DNA of 52,015 nucleotides from Bacteroidales bacterium (GCA_017553545.1 JAFZKT010000034.1:1-52015), one strand, 5' to 3'. Shown: positions 26,206 to 35,422, counted from the stretch's first letter. A program made the numbers and translations. Notes: a model not told the origin generated them from the letters alone.

Positions 26206-27549
26206 ATGAAAACAACCGACATTATGGCACGCCTTCAGGCCAAGTATCCCGGAGAAAAGGAGTATCTGCAGGCCGTACAGGAAGTGCTTGAGTCCATCGA
26301 AGATGTCTACAACCAGCATCCGGAGTTCGAACAGGCCAAGATCGTGGAGCGTCTGGTGGAACCGGACCGCATCTTCTCCTTCCGCGTCACCTGGATCGAC
26401 GATCAGGGAGAGGTGCAGACCAACACCGGCTACCGCATCCAGTTCAACAGTGCCATCGGCCCGTATAAGGGAGGCCTGCGTTTCCACCGCGCCGTCACCC
26501 CGTCCATGCTGAAGTTCCTGGGCTTCGAACAGACGTTCAAGAACGCCCTCACCACCCTCCCGATGGGCGGCGCCAAGGGCGGTTCGGACTTCGACCCCAA
26601 GGGCAAGTCCAACGACGAAATCATGCGTTTCTGCCAGGCGTTCATGCTGGAACTGTGGAACTGCATCGGCCCGGACCAGGATATCCCTGCCGGCGACGTA
26701 GGCGTGGGCGGCCGCGAAATCGGCTACCTCTACGGCATGTATAAGAAACTGGCCCGCCAGTACAACACCGGCGTTCTCACCGGAAAGGGCGGCACCTGGG
26801 GCGGTTCCATTCTCCGTCCGGAGGCCACCGGTTTCGGCGCACTTTACTTCACGCACCATCTGCTGGAGAAAGCCGGCATCGACATCAAGGGGAAGAAGGT
26901 CGCTCTCTCCGGCTTCGGCAACGTTGCCTGGGGCGCCGCCATAAAGGCCACGGAACTGGGCGCCAAGGTGGTTGCCATCTCCGGCCCGGACGGCGTGTGC
27001 CACATTCCGGACGGCATCACCAAGGAAATGATTGACTACATGCTGGTGATGCGCGCCTCCAACCGCGACCGCGTGGAAGACATGGCCACCAAGTTCCCGG
27101 AGAAGGCAAAGTTCACCCCCGGCAAGAAGTCCTGGAGCATTCCCGTGGACATCGCCCTCCCCTGCGCCTTCCAGAACGAGCTCTCGGAAGAAGACGCTAA
27201 GGAACTGAAGGCCAACGGCTGCATCTGCTGCTGCGAAGTGTCCAACATGGGTTGCCAGCCCGGCGCCATCCACTTCTTCCAGCACAACGGCATCCTGTTC
27301 GCTCCCGGCAAGGCCGTGAACGCTGGCGGTGTGGCCACTTCCGGTCTGGAAATGACCCAGAACGCGGAGCACATCTCCTGGAGCGGCGCCGAAGTGGACG
27401 AAAAACTGCACTTCATCATGAAGAGCATCCACGAGCAGTGCGTCAAGTACGGCACCCAGCCGGACGGCAGCGTGGACTACGTGAAAGGCGCGAACATCGC
27501 CGGCTTCATGAAGGTCGCCACCGCTATGCTTGAGCAGGGCACGATCTAA
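26206..27549 (+). CDS. gdhA: NADP-type glutamate dehydrogenase
   Basis: Interconverts 2-oxoglutarate plus ammonia and glutamate; this 447-residue hexameric type normally assimilates ammonia with NADPH. Visible landmarks are the substrate region GPYKGGLRFH, the catalytic-Lys region LPMGGAKGGSDFDPKGKS, GVGGREIGYLYG, and the nucleotide-binding GFGNVAWGAAIKA. The start MKTTDIMARLQAKYP is typical and follows a consensus promoter. It is a single-gene unit ended by the convergent hairpin at 27589-27620. Coenzyme preference is inferred from overall similarity. Confidence 0.97.
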   Translation: MKTTDIMARLQAKYPGEKEYLQAVQEVLESIEDVYNQHPEFEQAKIVERLVEPDRIFSFRVTWIDDQGEVQTNTGYRIQFNSAIGPYKGGLRFHRAVTPSMLKFLGFEQTFKNALTTLPMGGAKGGSDFDPKGKSNDEIMRFCQAFMLELWNCIGPDQDIPAGDVGVGGREIGYLYGMYKKLARQYNTGVLTGKGGTWGGSILRPEATGFGALYFTHHLLEKAGIDIKGKKVALSGFGNVAWGAAIKATELGAKVVAISGPDGVCHIPDGITKEMIDYMLVMRASNRDRVEDMATKFPEKAKFTPGKKSWSIPVDIALPCAFQNELSEEDAKELKANGCICCCEVSNMGCQPGAIHFFQHNGILFAPGKAVNAGGVATSGLEMTQNAEHISWSGAEVDEKLHFIMKSIHEQCVKYGTQPDGSVDYVKGANIAGFMKVATAMLEQGTI

Positions 27550-27588
27550 GCGTGCCGCGGATATAGCTGATTCTCAGCGATATACAGA

Positions 27589-27620
27589 AATTAGGGTGCA
27601 CCTGGCGGTGCACCCTAATT
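27589..27620. terminator. Convergent-junction hairpin (site 2)
   Basis: AATTAGGGTGCACC and its perfect complement GGTGCACCCTAATT form a 14-bp stem with loop TGGC between gdhA (plus) and ompH (minus). An outer pair, CAGCGA at 27575-27580 with TCGTTG at 27630-27635, brackets it. A/T tracts on both sides allow bidirectional termination. Confidence 0.82.
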
Positions 27621-27659
27621 ATTACAACTCGTTGATTGTACGCGACTTCCGCGCCACCC

Positions 27660-28220
27660 TTATTTCGCGGCAGCCTGGGCCTTGGCCTGGAGTTCCGCCT
27701 GGAGGGTTTCCAGCGTGCGTCCTTCGGGGATGTTCAGAGCCTTGCGGGCTTCTTCGGTGAGGTCGATAACCAGTTTTTCATCGAAGTAGATGGCCTGGGA
27801 GGCGTCGAACAGGACGGCTATGCCTTTGGCCTTGGCAATCTTGGTGACAGCCTCGTTGGCCTTCTCCTGGATGGGAGCGGTGAGCTGGTTCTGCTGCTGC
27901 TGGAGTTCCTGGGAAATGCTCTGCTGGAATTCCTGGATGCGCTGCTGCATATCCATCAGTTCCTTCTCCTTGGATTCCTTGATGGCCGCAGTCCAGCTGG
28001 CGCTCTTCTGCTGATACTGGGTGGCTTTGCTCTGGTACTCTTCCACCATGGCGGCGTAGGTTTCCTCCGCCTCCTTCTGAGAGGCGGTCATGGTTTCACG
28101 TGCTGCATCCATTTCGGGCATAAGCATCACCAGTTCCTGGAAATTCACCTTGGCCAGCTGCTGGGCCGAAGCGGTGATGGTTGCAAGTGCCGCAAGGGCA
28201 ATGACAAAAAGCTTTTTCAT
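27660..28220 (-). CDS. OmpH/Skp family periplasmic chaperone
   Basis: A 186-residue secreted protein with signal peptide ending TASAQ (residue 20). The body is a long charged helical region rich in Gln, Glu and Lys (about residues 40-125), the tentacle-like coiled coil of Skp/OmpH, which holds unfolded outer-membrane proteins during transit. The C-terminal part carries the compact KIAKAKGIAVLFDASQAIYF segment typical of the family. It is the last gene of nadK-uppS-bamA-ompH, 60 nt after bamA, in keeping with its function as a supplier to the Bam machine. Confidence 0.9.
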   Translation of the reverse strand: MKKLFVIALAALATITASAQQLAKVNFQELVMLMPEMDAARETMTASQKEAEETYAAMVEEYQSKATQYQQKSASWTAAIKESKEKELMDMQQRIQEFQQSISQELQQQQNQLTAPIQEKANEAVTKIAKAKGIAVLFDASQAIYFDEKLVIDLTEEARKALNIPEGRTLETLQAELQAKAQAAAK

Positions 28221-28280
28221 ATCGTTAAAATTTTGTTTTCAATTAATGCCGAGTCTGTGGGAACAATTATTATACCAAAA

Positions 28281-30878
28281 CTAGAATTGCTGACCCAGGA
28301 CGAAGTGGAAATGACTCTTGCCGTTGGTGGCGTCGTCGAAGCCGTAGCCCCAGTCCACGCCCAGCAGGCCGATCATCGGGAGGAACACGCGCACACCCAC
28401 ACCGGCGCTGCGCTTGATCTGGAACGGATTGAATTCCGAGATGTCGCTCCAGCAGTTACCGCCCTCCAGGAAGGCCAGGGCGTAAATGGTGCTCTGGGGC
28501 TGCAGAATCACCGGATAGCGGAGTTCCACCGTAAACTTGTCGTACACGTTACCCGCGTACGTGGAATTGCTCTGGCTGTACGGAGTCACCTTGATGGGCG
28601 TGAGGGAATAGTCCTCATAACCGCGCAGGGAAACGATTTCCGCACCGTAGGTCATGTAGCCCGACATACCGTCGCCGCCCACCTGGAAGTTCTCGAACGG
28701 GGAATAACCCCAGTTCTTGTTATAGTAACCCAGATAGCCGAACTGCGCACGGGTCATGAGCACAAGGTCCCCGATAAGTTTGGTATAGACGGTACCGTTG
28801 AATTTCCACTTATGATATTCGATCCACTTGTAACGTTGGGCCGATGTCCATTTGTCGTAGTCCACGTCCTTGTAGCTGCCCACGGGCACCTTGACGGGAT
28901 TGTCCTCATCCGTATTGTCCCAGGTGAATTTGCGGAACAGGGAATAGGGCGGCGTAAGCTGCAGGGAGAAGGAGAATTCAGAGCCCGTACGGGGATAGAT
29001 CTGCTGGTCCGAGGAGTTGCGCGACAGTGAGACAGTGTAACTCAGGTTGTGGGAAATACCGTCGTTGAAGGCAAAATAACTGTTGGTCCAGTTGGTGAGT
29101 TTGTACGTCTGCCAACTGAGGGAATTATACAGGACGAAGTAATTGTCCGGCCACTTGAGGCGCGTGCCGATGCCGGCATTGAAGCCGAAGACCTCGAACA
29201 TCTTATCCGTAGAGAGAATGCCGATGGCAAGATAGCTGTCCGTCATCTTGGAATAATAGCCCGACAAGCTGAGGGACGTGGGTTTCTTGCCAAAAAGCCA
29301 AGGCTCCATGAAACTGGCGCTGAGGGAGGTATAATACTGGCCGTTGGTCTGGAAACGGAGCGACAGGTTCTGGGCATCTCCCAGCGGCACGGGCCGCCAG
29401 GCGCCCTTTTCAAACATCCTGCGGGTGGAGAAGTTGTTGAAGCTTACGCCCGCGGTGAGCACGAAGGTATTGCCGCCCCAGCCGCCGGAAAGCTCCAGCT
29501 GGGAGGAAGGTTTCTCCGTGACGTTATAGATGATATCTACGGTATTGTTCAACTGGTTGGGAACGATGTTGTAGCCCGTCCCCTGCTGCATGATGGACTC
29601 CGCGTCGAACTGACCCATCGAGGCGATTTCGCGAATGGAACGCTCGAAGTCCGTCTGGCTGAAGAGATATCCCGGACGGGTGAAGAGCTGCCGGCGCACC
29701 ACCTTTTCATTAGTAAGGTCGTTGCCGTTGATGACAATCTCATTCAAGAGGGCGGGCTTCCCTTCCGAAATGCGCATTTCCACGTCCACCGAATCCCCCT
29801 GGATATTCACCTCTACGGGCGTGACGTTGAAGAAGAGGAAACCGTTGTCCCTATACAGCTTGGACACGTCATATTCGTTTTCCTTTCCACCGCCATGCAG
29901 ACGCTTTTCCATGGTAACCAGGTCATAGACGTCACCCTTTTTTATCTGGAGGATCTCATTGAGCACTTCCGAAGGATAGACCGAATTACCCGTCCAGGTG
30001 ATATTGCGGAAATAGTATTTCTTGCCCTGATCGAACTCCATGTCGATGTTCAGGTGCTTGCCGTCCTCCAGGAAATAGAGGGAATCCCGCACTAGGCGGG
30101 CGTCACGGTAACCGGCCTCGGTGAAGGCATCCAGGACGGTCTTGCGGTCTTTCTCGTATTCCTTTTCCTTGAATTTCTTGGACTTGAAGAAGTTGTACCA
30201 TTTGGACGAGTGGGTTTCCGCCATATTCTTGGACAGTTTGTAGTCCGAGATGTCCGTATTACCGGAGAAGTTGATATCCTTGATGCGGATCTTCCGTCCC
30301 TTGTTCACCTTGAAGGTGACGCGGATGGCGCTGCGGATCTTGGGATCCGCCTCCGTTTCCGCATCCACTTCCACTTTCAGGAAACCTTTCTCCTTGTAGT
30401 AGCGCTTGATGATATCGATGGACGTATTCTTCACGTAGTCCGAATACTCGCGGCCGGGACGCAGGTTCAGACGCTCCTGCAGATCCTTCTTTTCACCGCT
30501 CTTGACGCCTGTATAGTCCCAGCGGGACACGCGGGGACGTTCCCTCACGCAGATTTTGAACCATGCCGTATCCGCCCTGGAAGAGAGGGAATCCACCACC
30601 ACCGCCACGTCTTCGAAGTAGCGCTGGGCCACCAGACGCCGCACGATGCCGGAGATGTCGTCACCGGGGACGGTAATCTCCTGCCCTTCCTGCAAACCGG
30701 TGAGCTGGAGAATCTGATGCTCGTTGAAGTACTGGTTGCCTTCTACACCCACACCCCCGACGACATAGGTCTTCGGATGGTTGTAATCTATCTCGATGCC
30801 GCTCCGCGAACTCTGGGCCTGAAGGGAGATTCCCATCAGTGTCAACAGCGCGGCCAGCAGTATCTTTTTTCCTCTCAT
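28281..30878 (-). CDS. bamA: Outer-membrane assembly factor BamA
   Basis: An 865-residue Omp85-family protein that inserts beta-barrel proteins into the outer membrane. After the signal peptide (MRGKKILLAALLTLMGISLQAQ) come five POTRA domains to about residue 450, recognisable by the GNQYFNEHQILQLTG, GNTDISDYKLSKNM and WTGNSVYPSEVLNEIL openings. A 16-strand-type barrel follows, with the lid-lock motif SLRGYEDYSLTP and a terminal aromatic strand HFHFVLGQQF. I chose the ATG at 30878 because it begins a proper signal peptide; an ATG 30 nt upstream would add MYLCKISVLP. It follows uppS closely and precedes ompH. Confidence 0.96.
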   Translation of the reverse strand: MRGKKILLAALLTLMGISLQAQSSRSGIEIDYNHPKTYVVGGVGVEGNQYFNEHQILQLTGLQEGQEITVPGDDISGIVRRLVAQRYFEDVAVVVDSLSSRADTAWFKICVRERPRVSRWDYTGVKSGEKKDLQERLNLRPGREYSDYVKNTSIDIIKRYYKEKGFLKVEVDAETEADPKIRSAIRVTFKVNKGRKIRIKDINFSGNTDISDYKLSKNMAETHSSKWYNFFKSKKFKEKEYEKDRKTVLDAFTEAGYRDARLVRDSLYFLEDGKHLNIDMEFDQGKKYYFRNITWTGNSVYPSEVLNEILQIKKGDVYDLVTMEKRLHGGGKENEYDVSKLYRDNGFLFFNVTPVEVNIQGDSVDVEMRISEGKPALLNEIVINGNDLTNEKVVRRQLFTRPGYLFSQTDFERSIREIASMGQFDAESIMQQGTGYNIVPNQLNNTVDIIYNVTEKPSSQLELSGGWGGNTFVLTAGVSFNNFSTRRMFEKGAWRPVPLGDAQNLSLRFQTNGQYYTSLSASFMEPWLFGKKPTSLSLSGYYSKMTDSYLAIGILSTDKMFEVFGFNAGIGTRLKWPDNYFVLYNSLSWQTYKLTNWTNSYFAFNDGISHNLSYTVSLSRNSSDQQIYPRTGSEFSFSLQLTPPYSLFRKFTWDNTDEDNPVKVPVGSYKDVDYDKWTSAQRYKWIEYHKWKFNGTVYTKLIGDLVLMTRAQFGYLGYYNKNWGYSPFENFQVGGDGMSGYMTYGAEIVSLRGYEDYSLTPIKVTPYSQSNSTYAGNVYDKFTVELRYPVILQPQSTIYALAFLEGGNCWSDISEFNPFQIKRSAGVGVRVFLPMIGLLGVDWGYGFDDATNGKSHFHFVLGQQF

Positions 30879-30911
30879 TGGCAAAACACTTATCTTGCAA
30901 AGATACACTTT

Positions 30912-31610
30912 TTATTTCACTTTCCCATATCTTCTGTCCCGGCGGGCATATTCAGCCAGTGCCTCGCGGAACTGCGGCTTGCGGAAATCCGGCCAGAGGA
31001 TGTCGGTGAAATAGAACTCCGTATAGGCCCCCTGCCAAAGCAGGTAATTGGACATCCGGAGTTCGCCCGACGTACGGATGAGAAGGTCCGGATCCGGGAT
31101 GCCGGCCGTAATCAGATACTTGCTGAAATCATCGGCCGAAAGCGCCTGGAATTCTTCCGGAGAAAGCTCCGCAGCCGCTTTCTTGGCAGCCTGGAGGATG
31201 TCCCACTGGCCGCTGTAGCTCAGGAAAAGGATGAGCGTGGTGCGCGTATTCCCGGCCGTGACATTCATCAGGTCGTCGATGGCGGCGTTGAGCGTGTCGC
31301 TCAGACGGGCTCGATTGCCCAGCACCACAAAGCGGATATTGTTGTCCAGGAAGGTGTGCAGTTCGTTTTTCATCGAACGCATCATCAGCTCCATCAGGGC
31401 GATTACCTCGTCCTGCGGGCGGTTCCAGTTCTCTTCGGAAAAGGCGTAGACGGAAAGGTACTTCACCCCGTCTTCGGCAGCGGCCTCCAGACAGGCGCGG
31501 ACGCTTTCCACACCTTCGAAATGGCCTTGCACACGTTCCAGCCCACGGGCCTTGGCCCATCGGCCGTTCCCGTCCATGATGATGGAAACGTGCTGCGGAA
31601 TTCTATCCAT
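30912..31610 (-). CDS. uppS: Isoprenyl (undecaprenyl) diphosphate synthase
   Basis: Builds the C55 polyprenyl diphosphate that carries cell-wall and glycan precursors. The 232-residue cis-prenyltransferase shows HVSIIMDGNGRWAKARG (catalytic Asp, about residues 7-23), then GHFEGVESVRACLE, YAFSEENWNRP and the C-terminal RTSGELRMSNYLLWQ. All are in the expected order. It starts 1 nt after nadK and lies just upstream of bamA. Its substrates come from the MEP pathway, whose dxr is at 3697-4845. Confidence 0.97.
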   Translation of the reverse strand: MDRIPQHVSIIMDGNGRWAKARGLERVQGHFEGVESVRACLEAAAEDGVKYLSVYAFSEENWNRPQDEVIALMELMMRSMKNELHTFLDNNIRFVVLGNRARLSDTLNAAIDDLMNVTAGNTRTTLILFLSYSGQWDILQAAKKAAAELSPEEFQALSADDFSKYLITAGIPDPDLLIRTSGELRMSNYLLWQGAYTEFYFTDILWPDFRKPQFREALAEYARRDRRYGKVK

Positions 31611-31611
31611 A

Positions 31612-32436
31612 TTATTCGTTGTTGCGGACGTCCTCGCCCCAGAAAAGACGCGAAGTGAGCGCCTTCACGAAACCGGACTGAGGAAGCCGGACTCGCTTAA
31701 GCGAAAACTGTGCCATCTCAATGTGGATGGTCCAGTCCGGCTGGATTTCCACCGAACGGTTGTCCATGGACATGGTGGCCAAGCCGTCACGGGACTCGAA
31801 GGAGATGTCAATCTTGGCGCTTTCGGGGATGACGATGGGCCGCACGTTGAGGTTGTGCGGGGAAATGGGAGCCATCACCAGCACCTTCGTATCCGGCATA
31901 CAGATGGGGCCGCCTACACTGAGGGAATAGGCCGTGGAGCCGGAGGGCGTGGCGATGAGAAGACCGTCGGCCCAATAGGTGGGCAGGGGTTCTCCGTCGA
32001 TGCTCACGTGGATGCCCAGCACGGAAGAGCCGCTGCGGTGCAGGGCCACCTCATTCACCGAATAAGGCAGCAGGCCGATGGATTTCCGCGCCTCGGGGCC
32101 CTTGAGCGTAGCGTTGAGCACCGTGCGGTACTCGATGCTGAAATCCCCCTGGAGGAGCGCTTCGCGTACGGCTTCGGGCCGATTCTCGCACAGGAAGCCG
32201 ATGCGGCCGAAGTTCACGCCCAGCACAGGAAGGCCGATATCCGCCACCACGTGTGCGGCGCTGAGGAACGTGCCGTCCCCGCCCATCGACAGGACCAGGT
32301 CCGTTTCCGGGCGTACATCGGCCTTCGAGCGAATCTCATATACCTCAAAAGTGGCAGCTTCCAGATCCTTGAGGAGCGCATCCTTCCGCGCGTCCTTCCG
32401 CACCTCCTCATTGAGGATGAAATATCCTATTTTCAT
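31612..32436 (-). CDS. nadK: NAD kinase
   Basis: Phosphorylates NAD to NADP with ATP or polyphosphate. The 274-residue protein carries the GGDGTFLSAAH motif around residue 52, the conserved NEVALHRSGSS and the glycine/serine-rich TPSGSTAYSLSVGGPI. Start MKIGYFILNEE is about 20 nt after a likely -7 box (32459-32466, minus). First gene of the nadK-uppS-bamA-ompH operon, divergent from pdxJ across a repeat-filled gap. Confidence 0.96.
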   Translation of the reverse strand: MKIGYFILNEEVRKDARKDALLKDLEAATFEVYEIRSKADVRPETDLVLSMGGDGTFLSAAHVVADIGLPVLGVNFGRIGFLCENRPEAVREALLQGDFSIEYRTVLNATLKGPEARKSIGLLPYSVNEVALHRSGSSVLGIHVSIDGEPLPTYWADGLLIATPSGSTAYSLSVGGPICMPDTKVLVMAPISPHNLNVRPIVIPESAKIDISFESRDGLATMSMDNRSVEIQPDWTIHIEMAQFSLKRVRLPQSGFVKALTSRLFWGEDVRNNE

Positions 32437-32458
32437 TGCATCCGATTGAATTAGCCTC

Positions 32459-32466
32459 CAAAATTA
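32459..32466 (-). promoter_or_regulatory. -7 element of the nadK-uppS-bamA-ompH operon
   Basis: TAATTTTG on the minus strand matches TAnnTTTG and ends about 22 nt before the nadK ATG. A -33 TTTG is not evident. Confidence 0.5.
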
Positions 32467-32538
32467 ACACATTTCTTCGAGTTTTCCTATTCGGACGGCC
32501 CGGAAATGATCTCGCACGAGGTGCGCTCAATCCAGACT

Positions 32539-32637
32539 GACCATCTTACGCAAGATTTAGCCTCCAGCGTGCTTAAGATGGTAACGGTTGACCATCTTAA
32601 GCATACCAGAAGCGTTTTTCGTGCTTTAGATGGTAAG
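32539..32637. repeat. Palindrome array, GCTTAAGATGGT family (copy 2)
   Basis: Units GACCATCTTACGCA (32539-32552), TGCTTAAGATGGT (32570-32582), GACCATCTTAAGCA (32590-32603) and GTGCTTTAGATGGTAAG (32621-32637) alternate in orientation. The middle two form a hairpin with 13-bp perfect arms and an 8-nt loop. The same family lies at 161-255. It fills the divergent nadK/pdxJ gap beside the 30-bp inverted-end element. Confidence 0.7.
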
Positions 32638-32816
32638 GGTGCAGGGAGATGTGTCCGGGGGTGTGTCCACCCGCGGACACATATAGCGGGAGGGGCCCGC
32701 CGGATACAAGTTCTTTTGGAGGACGAAGGACGACAAAAGGACGCAGGAGACGGTGGGAGGGACGAAGCGAACGCAGTGAGCGGAGCCCCCCGGACACATC
32801 TCCCTGCACCCTTACC
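32632..32816. repeat. 185-bp element with perfect 30-bp inverted ends
   Basis: Positions 32632-32661 are the exact reverse complement of 32787-32816 (left end starts GGTAAGGGTGCAGGGAGATG). The interior is GC-rich and holds a smaller hairpin, TGTGTCC/GGACACA, near 32662-32682, but no convincing gene. Its shape is that of a miniature inverted-repeat element or a very strong hairpin/cruciform. The left arm overlaps the last unit of the palindrome array. No target-site duplication is obvious. Confidence 0.7.
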
Positions 32817-32825
32817 CCGCCGGCA

Positions 32826-32857
32826 TTTGGGCCTTCGGGGAATTATTTCTACTTTTG
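32826..32857 (+). promoter_or_regulatory. Promoter of pdxJ
   Basis: TTTG at 32826-32829, 20 nt, then TACTTTTG at 32850-32857 matches the Bacteroidota consensus closely. It rules out the upstream ATG at 32855 and supports translation from 32879. Confidence 0.75.
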
Positions 32858-32878
32858 CAAAGCAAATGCAAAGAAAGA

Positions 32879-33601
32879 ATGACCAGACTGAGCGTAAACA
32901 TCAATAAAATCGCGACCGTTCGGAACGCGCGGGGCGGAAACGTGCCGGACGTGACGAAGGCGGCGCTGGACATCGAGCGCTTCGGGGCGGAGGGCATTAC
33001 CGTGCATCCCCGGCCCGACGAAAGGCACATCCGTTATGCCGATGTACGGGAAATCCGGCCGCTGCTCCACACGGAATTCAACATTGAGGGGAATCCCACC
33101 GTGCAGAGTTTCGTGGACCTGGTGCTGGAAGTGGCGCCGGACCAAGTGACGCTGGTGCCGGACGGCCACGATGCCATTACCTCCAACGCCGGATGGGACA
33201 CTGTGGCCAATAAAGCCCTGCTGACGGATTTGGTCAACACATTCCACAGCAAGGGCATCCGCACGTCCATCTTCATAGACCCGGATCCTGCCATGGCCTA
33301 TGGTGCCGCCGCCTGCGGGGCCGACAGGGTGGAGCTTTACACCGCCGCTTATGCGGAGCAGTACACAAAAGACCGCGAAAAAGCCATCGGCCCTTATCTT
33401 GAGACGGCCAAAGCGGCGCGGGAAGCCGGCCTGGGCCTCAACGCCGGGCACGACCTTTCGCTGGAGAACCTCTCCTACTACATCCGGACCATCCCCTGGA
33501 CGGACGAAGTTTCCATCGGCCACGCCCTCATCTCCGATGCCCTGTATCTGGGGCTGGAGAAAACTATTCAGGCCTATTTGGCGCAAATTGGCAAAAAATA
33601 G
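32879..33601 (+). CDS. pdxJ: Pyridoxine 5'-phosphate synthase
   Basis: Condenses 1-deoxy-D-xylulose 5-phosphate with 3-amino-2-oxopropyl phosphate in the DXP-dependent vitamin B6 pathway. The 240-residue TIM-barrel protein has [20 protein letters not shown] at the N-terminus, [13 protein letters not shown] with catalytic residues, and [15 protein letters not shown] near the end. It shares its DXP substrate with Dxr (3697-4845). The start at 32879 follows the promoter by 21 nt. Confidence 0.96.
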   Translation: MTRLSVNINKIATVRNARGGNVPDVTKAALDIERFGAEGITVHPRPDERHIRYADVREIRPLLHTEFNIEGNPTVQSFVDLVLEVAPDQVTLVPDGHDAITSNAGWDTVANKALLTDLVNTFHSKGIRTSIFIDPDPAMAYGAAACGADRVELYTAAYAEQYTKDREKAIGPYLETAKAAREAGLGLNAGHDLSLENLSYYIRTIPWTDEVSIGHALISDALYLGLEKTIQAYLAQIGKK

Positions 33602-33610
33602 TTATCTTTG
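33577..33610 (+). promoter_or_regulatory. Promoter of the Skp-like lipoprotein gene
   Basis: TTTG at 33577-33580 and TATCTTTG at 33603-33610 are 22 nt apart. The -33 box lies inside the pdxJ 3' end; the ATG is 39 nt downstream. Confidence 0.6.
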
Positions 33611-33649
33611 TAATTCTGATTGGATTATTAACTGTAACAGAAAAGAATA

Positions 33650-34312
33650 ATGAAAAAGTACTTACTCATCTTGGGCGCAGTGGCCATCCTGGCCTGCACC
33701 TGTTCCTGCAAGCAGTCTTCCTCGGGCTCGTCAAGCGACAATGCGGCCAGCGAAAACGTCTCCGTAACAGACAGCCTTGCCACTGCCGGCAGTCCCGTAA
33801 CAAACAGCCTTGCCGCAGCCGGCAGCATCGTCTATTTCAACATGGACAAAGTGATGAGCGGCTACGACTATGCCAACGACGAAGTTTCCAAGTATGAGAC
33901 CAAGGCCAGCGGCGTGAGTTCGGACCTGGAGCGCCGTCGCAAGAAGATTGAAAAGGACATGGCGGACTTCCAGAACAAGCTAGACAAGGGCCTTCTCACC
34001 CAGTCCGTAGCCCAGGCCCAGTACCAGAAACTGCAGGAAGCCCAGCAGAATTTCCAGAACTATGCGCTCAAGAAGCAGCAGGAAATGGCCGAGGAACAGC
34101 AGGTGACCATGAACAATATCTCCAATGCCATCGCCGAATATGTGGCCGAATTCAACAAGGAGCACAACTACTCGATGATTCTCGCCACTTCGGGCAATGT
34201 GATTTCCATCCCCGTTGTAACGGCGGATCCCAAGCTGGACATCACCGACGTCCTGGTGGAAGGCCTCAATGCCGCCTACATCAAGACCAAGAACCCGGAA
34301 TCGAATCAGTAA
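33650..34312 (+). CDS. OmpH/Skp-like lipoprotein
   Basis: A 220-residue protein with a lipoprotein signal peptide; the lipidated cysteine is probably residue 16 (AILAC), with further Cys at 18 and 20. A Ser/Ala-rich linker follows and holds an 11-residue repeat encoded by a 33-bp tandem duplication starting at 33764. From about residue 62 it is Skp/OmpH-like: IVYFNMDKVMSGYDYA, then a long charged coiled coil (about 75-160). It may be a membrane-tethered holdase. It is separate from the soluble ompH at 27660-28220. The GT4 gene starts at the base after its stop. Confidence 0.82.
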   Translation: MKKYLLILGAVAILACTCSCKQSSSGSSSDNAASENVSVTDSLATAGSPVTNSLAAAGSIVYFNMDKVMSGYDYANDEVSKYETKASGVSSDLERRRKKIEKDMADFQNKLDKGLLTQSVAQAQYQKLQEAQQNFQNYALKKQQEMAEEQQVTMNNISNAIAEYVAEFNKEHNYSMILATSGNVISIPVVTADPKLDITDVLVEGLNAAYIKTKNPESNQ

Positions 34313-35422
34313 GTGAGATTCGCCCTTCTTTCCTGCCTCCCGCCCTTCCGGGGCGGCATTTCCCAGTTCAATGCCAGCTTGCTGGAAGAACTGGGAAAAT
34401 GGCATGATATGAAGGCCTTCAACTTCTCCCGCCAGTACCCTTCTTTCCTGTTTCCGGGCAAGACGCAGTATGCGGAAGACGGTGCCCGGGTGGACGCTCC
34501 GGCCCTGCTGGACACGCTGAATCCCTTCAGCTGGCGCCGCACGGCCAAGGCCATCCGCGCCGCAAAGCCGGACGTACTCATCCTCCCCTATTGGATGAGC
34601 TGGTTCGCCCTCCCGCTGGGATTCGTGGCACGCCGGGCCGGATGTCCCGTCATGGGCCTGATGCACAACGTCATTCCACATGAGCCCCACTGGTTCGACA
34701 AACCCCTCACCCGCTATTTCCTGAAGGGCTGCAGCGGTTTTGTCACCCTGTCGGAAAGCGTCCGGAATGATTTGCTTGCCCTGAAGCCGGATGCAAAGGT
34801 GCTTCCGCTTTTCCATCCGCTTTATGCCCGTTTCGGGGAGAAACTGCCCCGGGAAGAAGCCATGAAGGAGCTGGGACTGGAACCGGGGAAGAAAACGCTG
34901 CTTTTCTTCGGCCTCATCCGCGACTATAAAGGCCTGGACATCCTGCTGGAAGCTTTCCGTGACCTGCCGGAAGACTGGCAGCTGGTGGTTGCCGGAGAAC
35001 CGTATGGTTCCTTTGACAAGTACCAGCGCATCATTGACGCGCTCCCTGGAAAAGAACGTGTGCATCTCTTCCTCTCCTACATTCCGGACGCCGAGGTTAA
35101 GCGCTATTTCAGTGCGGCCGATGCAGTGGTGCTCCCCTACCGCAACGCCACCCAGAGCGGTATCGGCGCCATTGCCTGCCATTTCGGGGTACCCATGGTA
35201 GCCACCCCCGTGGGCGCGCTTCCTGCGGAAGTGGGCGCGCGTGGCACGGGAATTGTCGCAGAAGGGACCGCGCCCGGACACATCCGGGAAGCGCTGAAAC
35301 TGCTCTTCGGAGACAAAAAACGGTATGACGGCTGCCGCGAAGCCGTCGGGGTGGAGAAAAAGCGCCTGAGCTGGGAGGCCTTTGCCACGCAGTTCGGGAC
35401 CTTTGCCGCCACCCTAATATAA
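34313..35422 (+). CDS. GT4-type glycosyltransferase
   Basis: A 369-residue GT-B fold enzyme of the GT4 group, probably transferring a sugar from a nucleotide sugar to a lipid or polysaccharide acceptor at the cytoplasmic membrane. N-terminal half: LPPFRGGISQFNASLLEELG. C-terminal half: FFGLIRDYKGLDILLEAF, then DAVVLPYRNATQSGIGAIAC, the donor-binding segment with the usual EX7E region degenerate. The start is GTG at 34313, directly after the upstream stop. Its stop overlaps the next start (TAATG). Acceptor and sugar are unknown. Confidence 0.87.
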   Translation: MRFALLSCLPPFRGGISQFNASLLEELGKWHDMKAFNFSRQYPSFLFPGKTQYAEDGARVDAPALLDTLNPFSWRRTAKAIRAAKPDVLILPYWMSWFALPLGFVARRAGCPVMGLMHNVIPHEPHWFDKPLTRYFLKGCSGFVTLSESVRNDLLALKPDAKVLPLFHPLYARFGEKLPREEAMKELGLEPGKKTLLFFGLIRDYKGLDILLEAFRDLPEDWQLVVAGEPYGSFDKYQRIIDALPGKERVHLFLSYIPDAEVKRYFSAADAVVLPYRNATQSGIGAIACHFGVPMVATPVGALPAEVGARGTGIVAEGTAPGHIREALKLLFGDKKRYDGCREAVGVEKKRLSWEAFATQFGTFAATLI

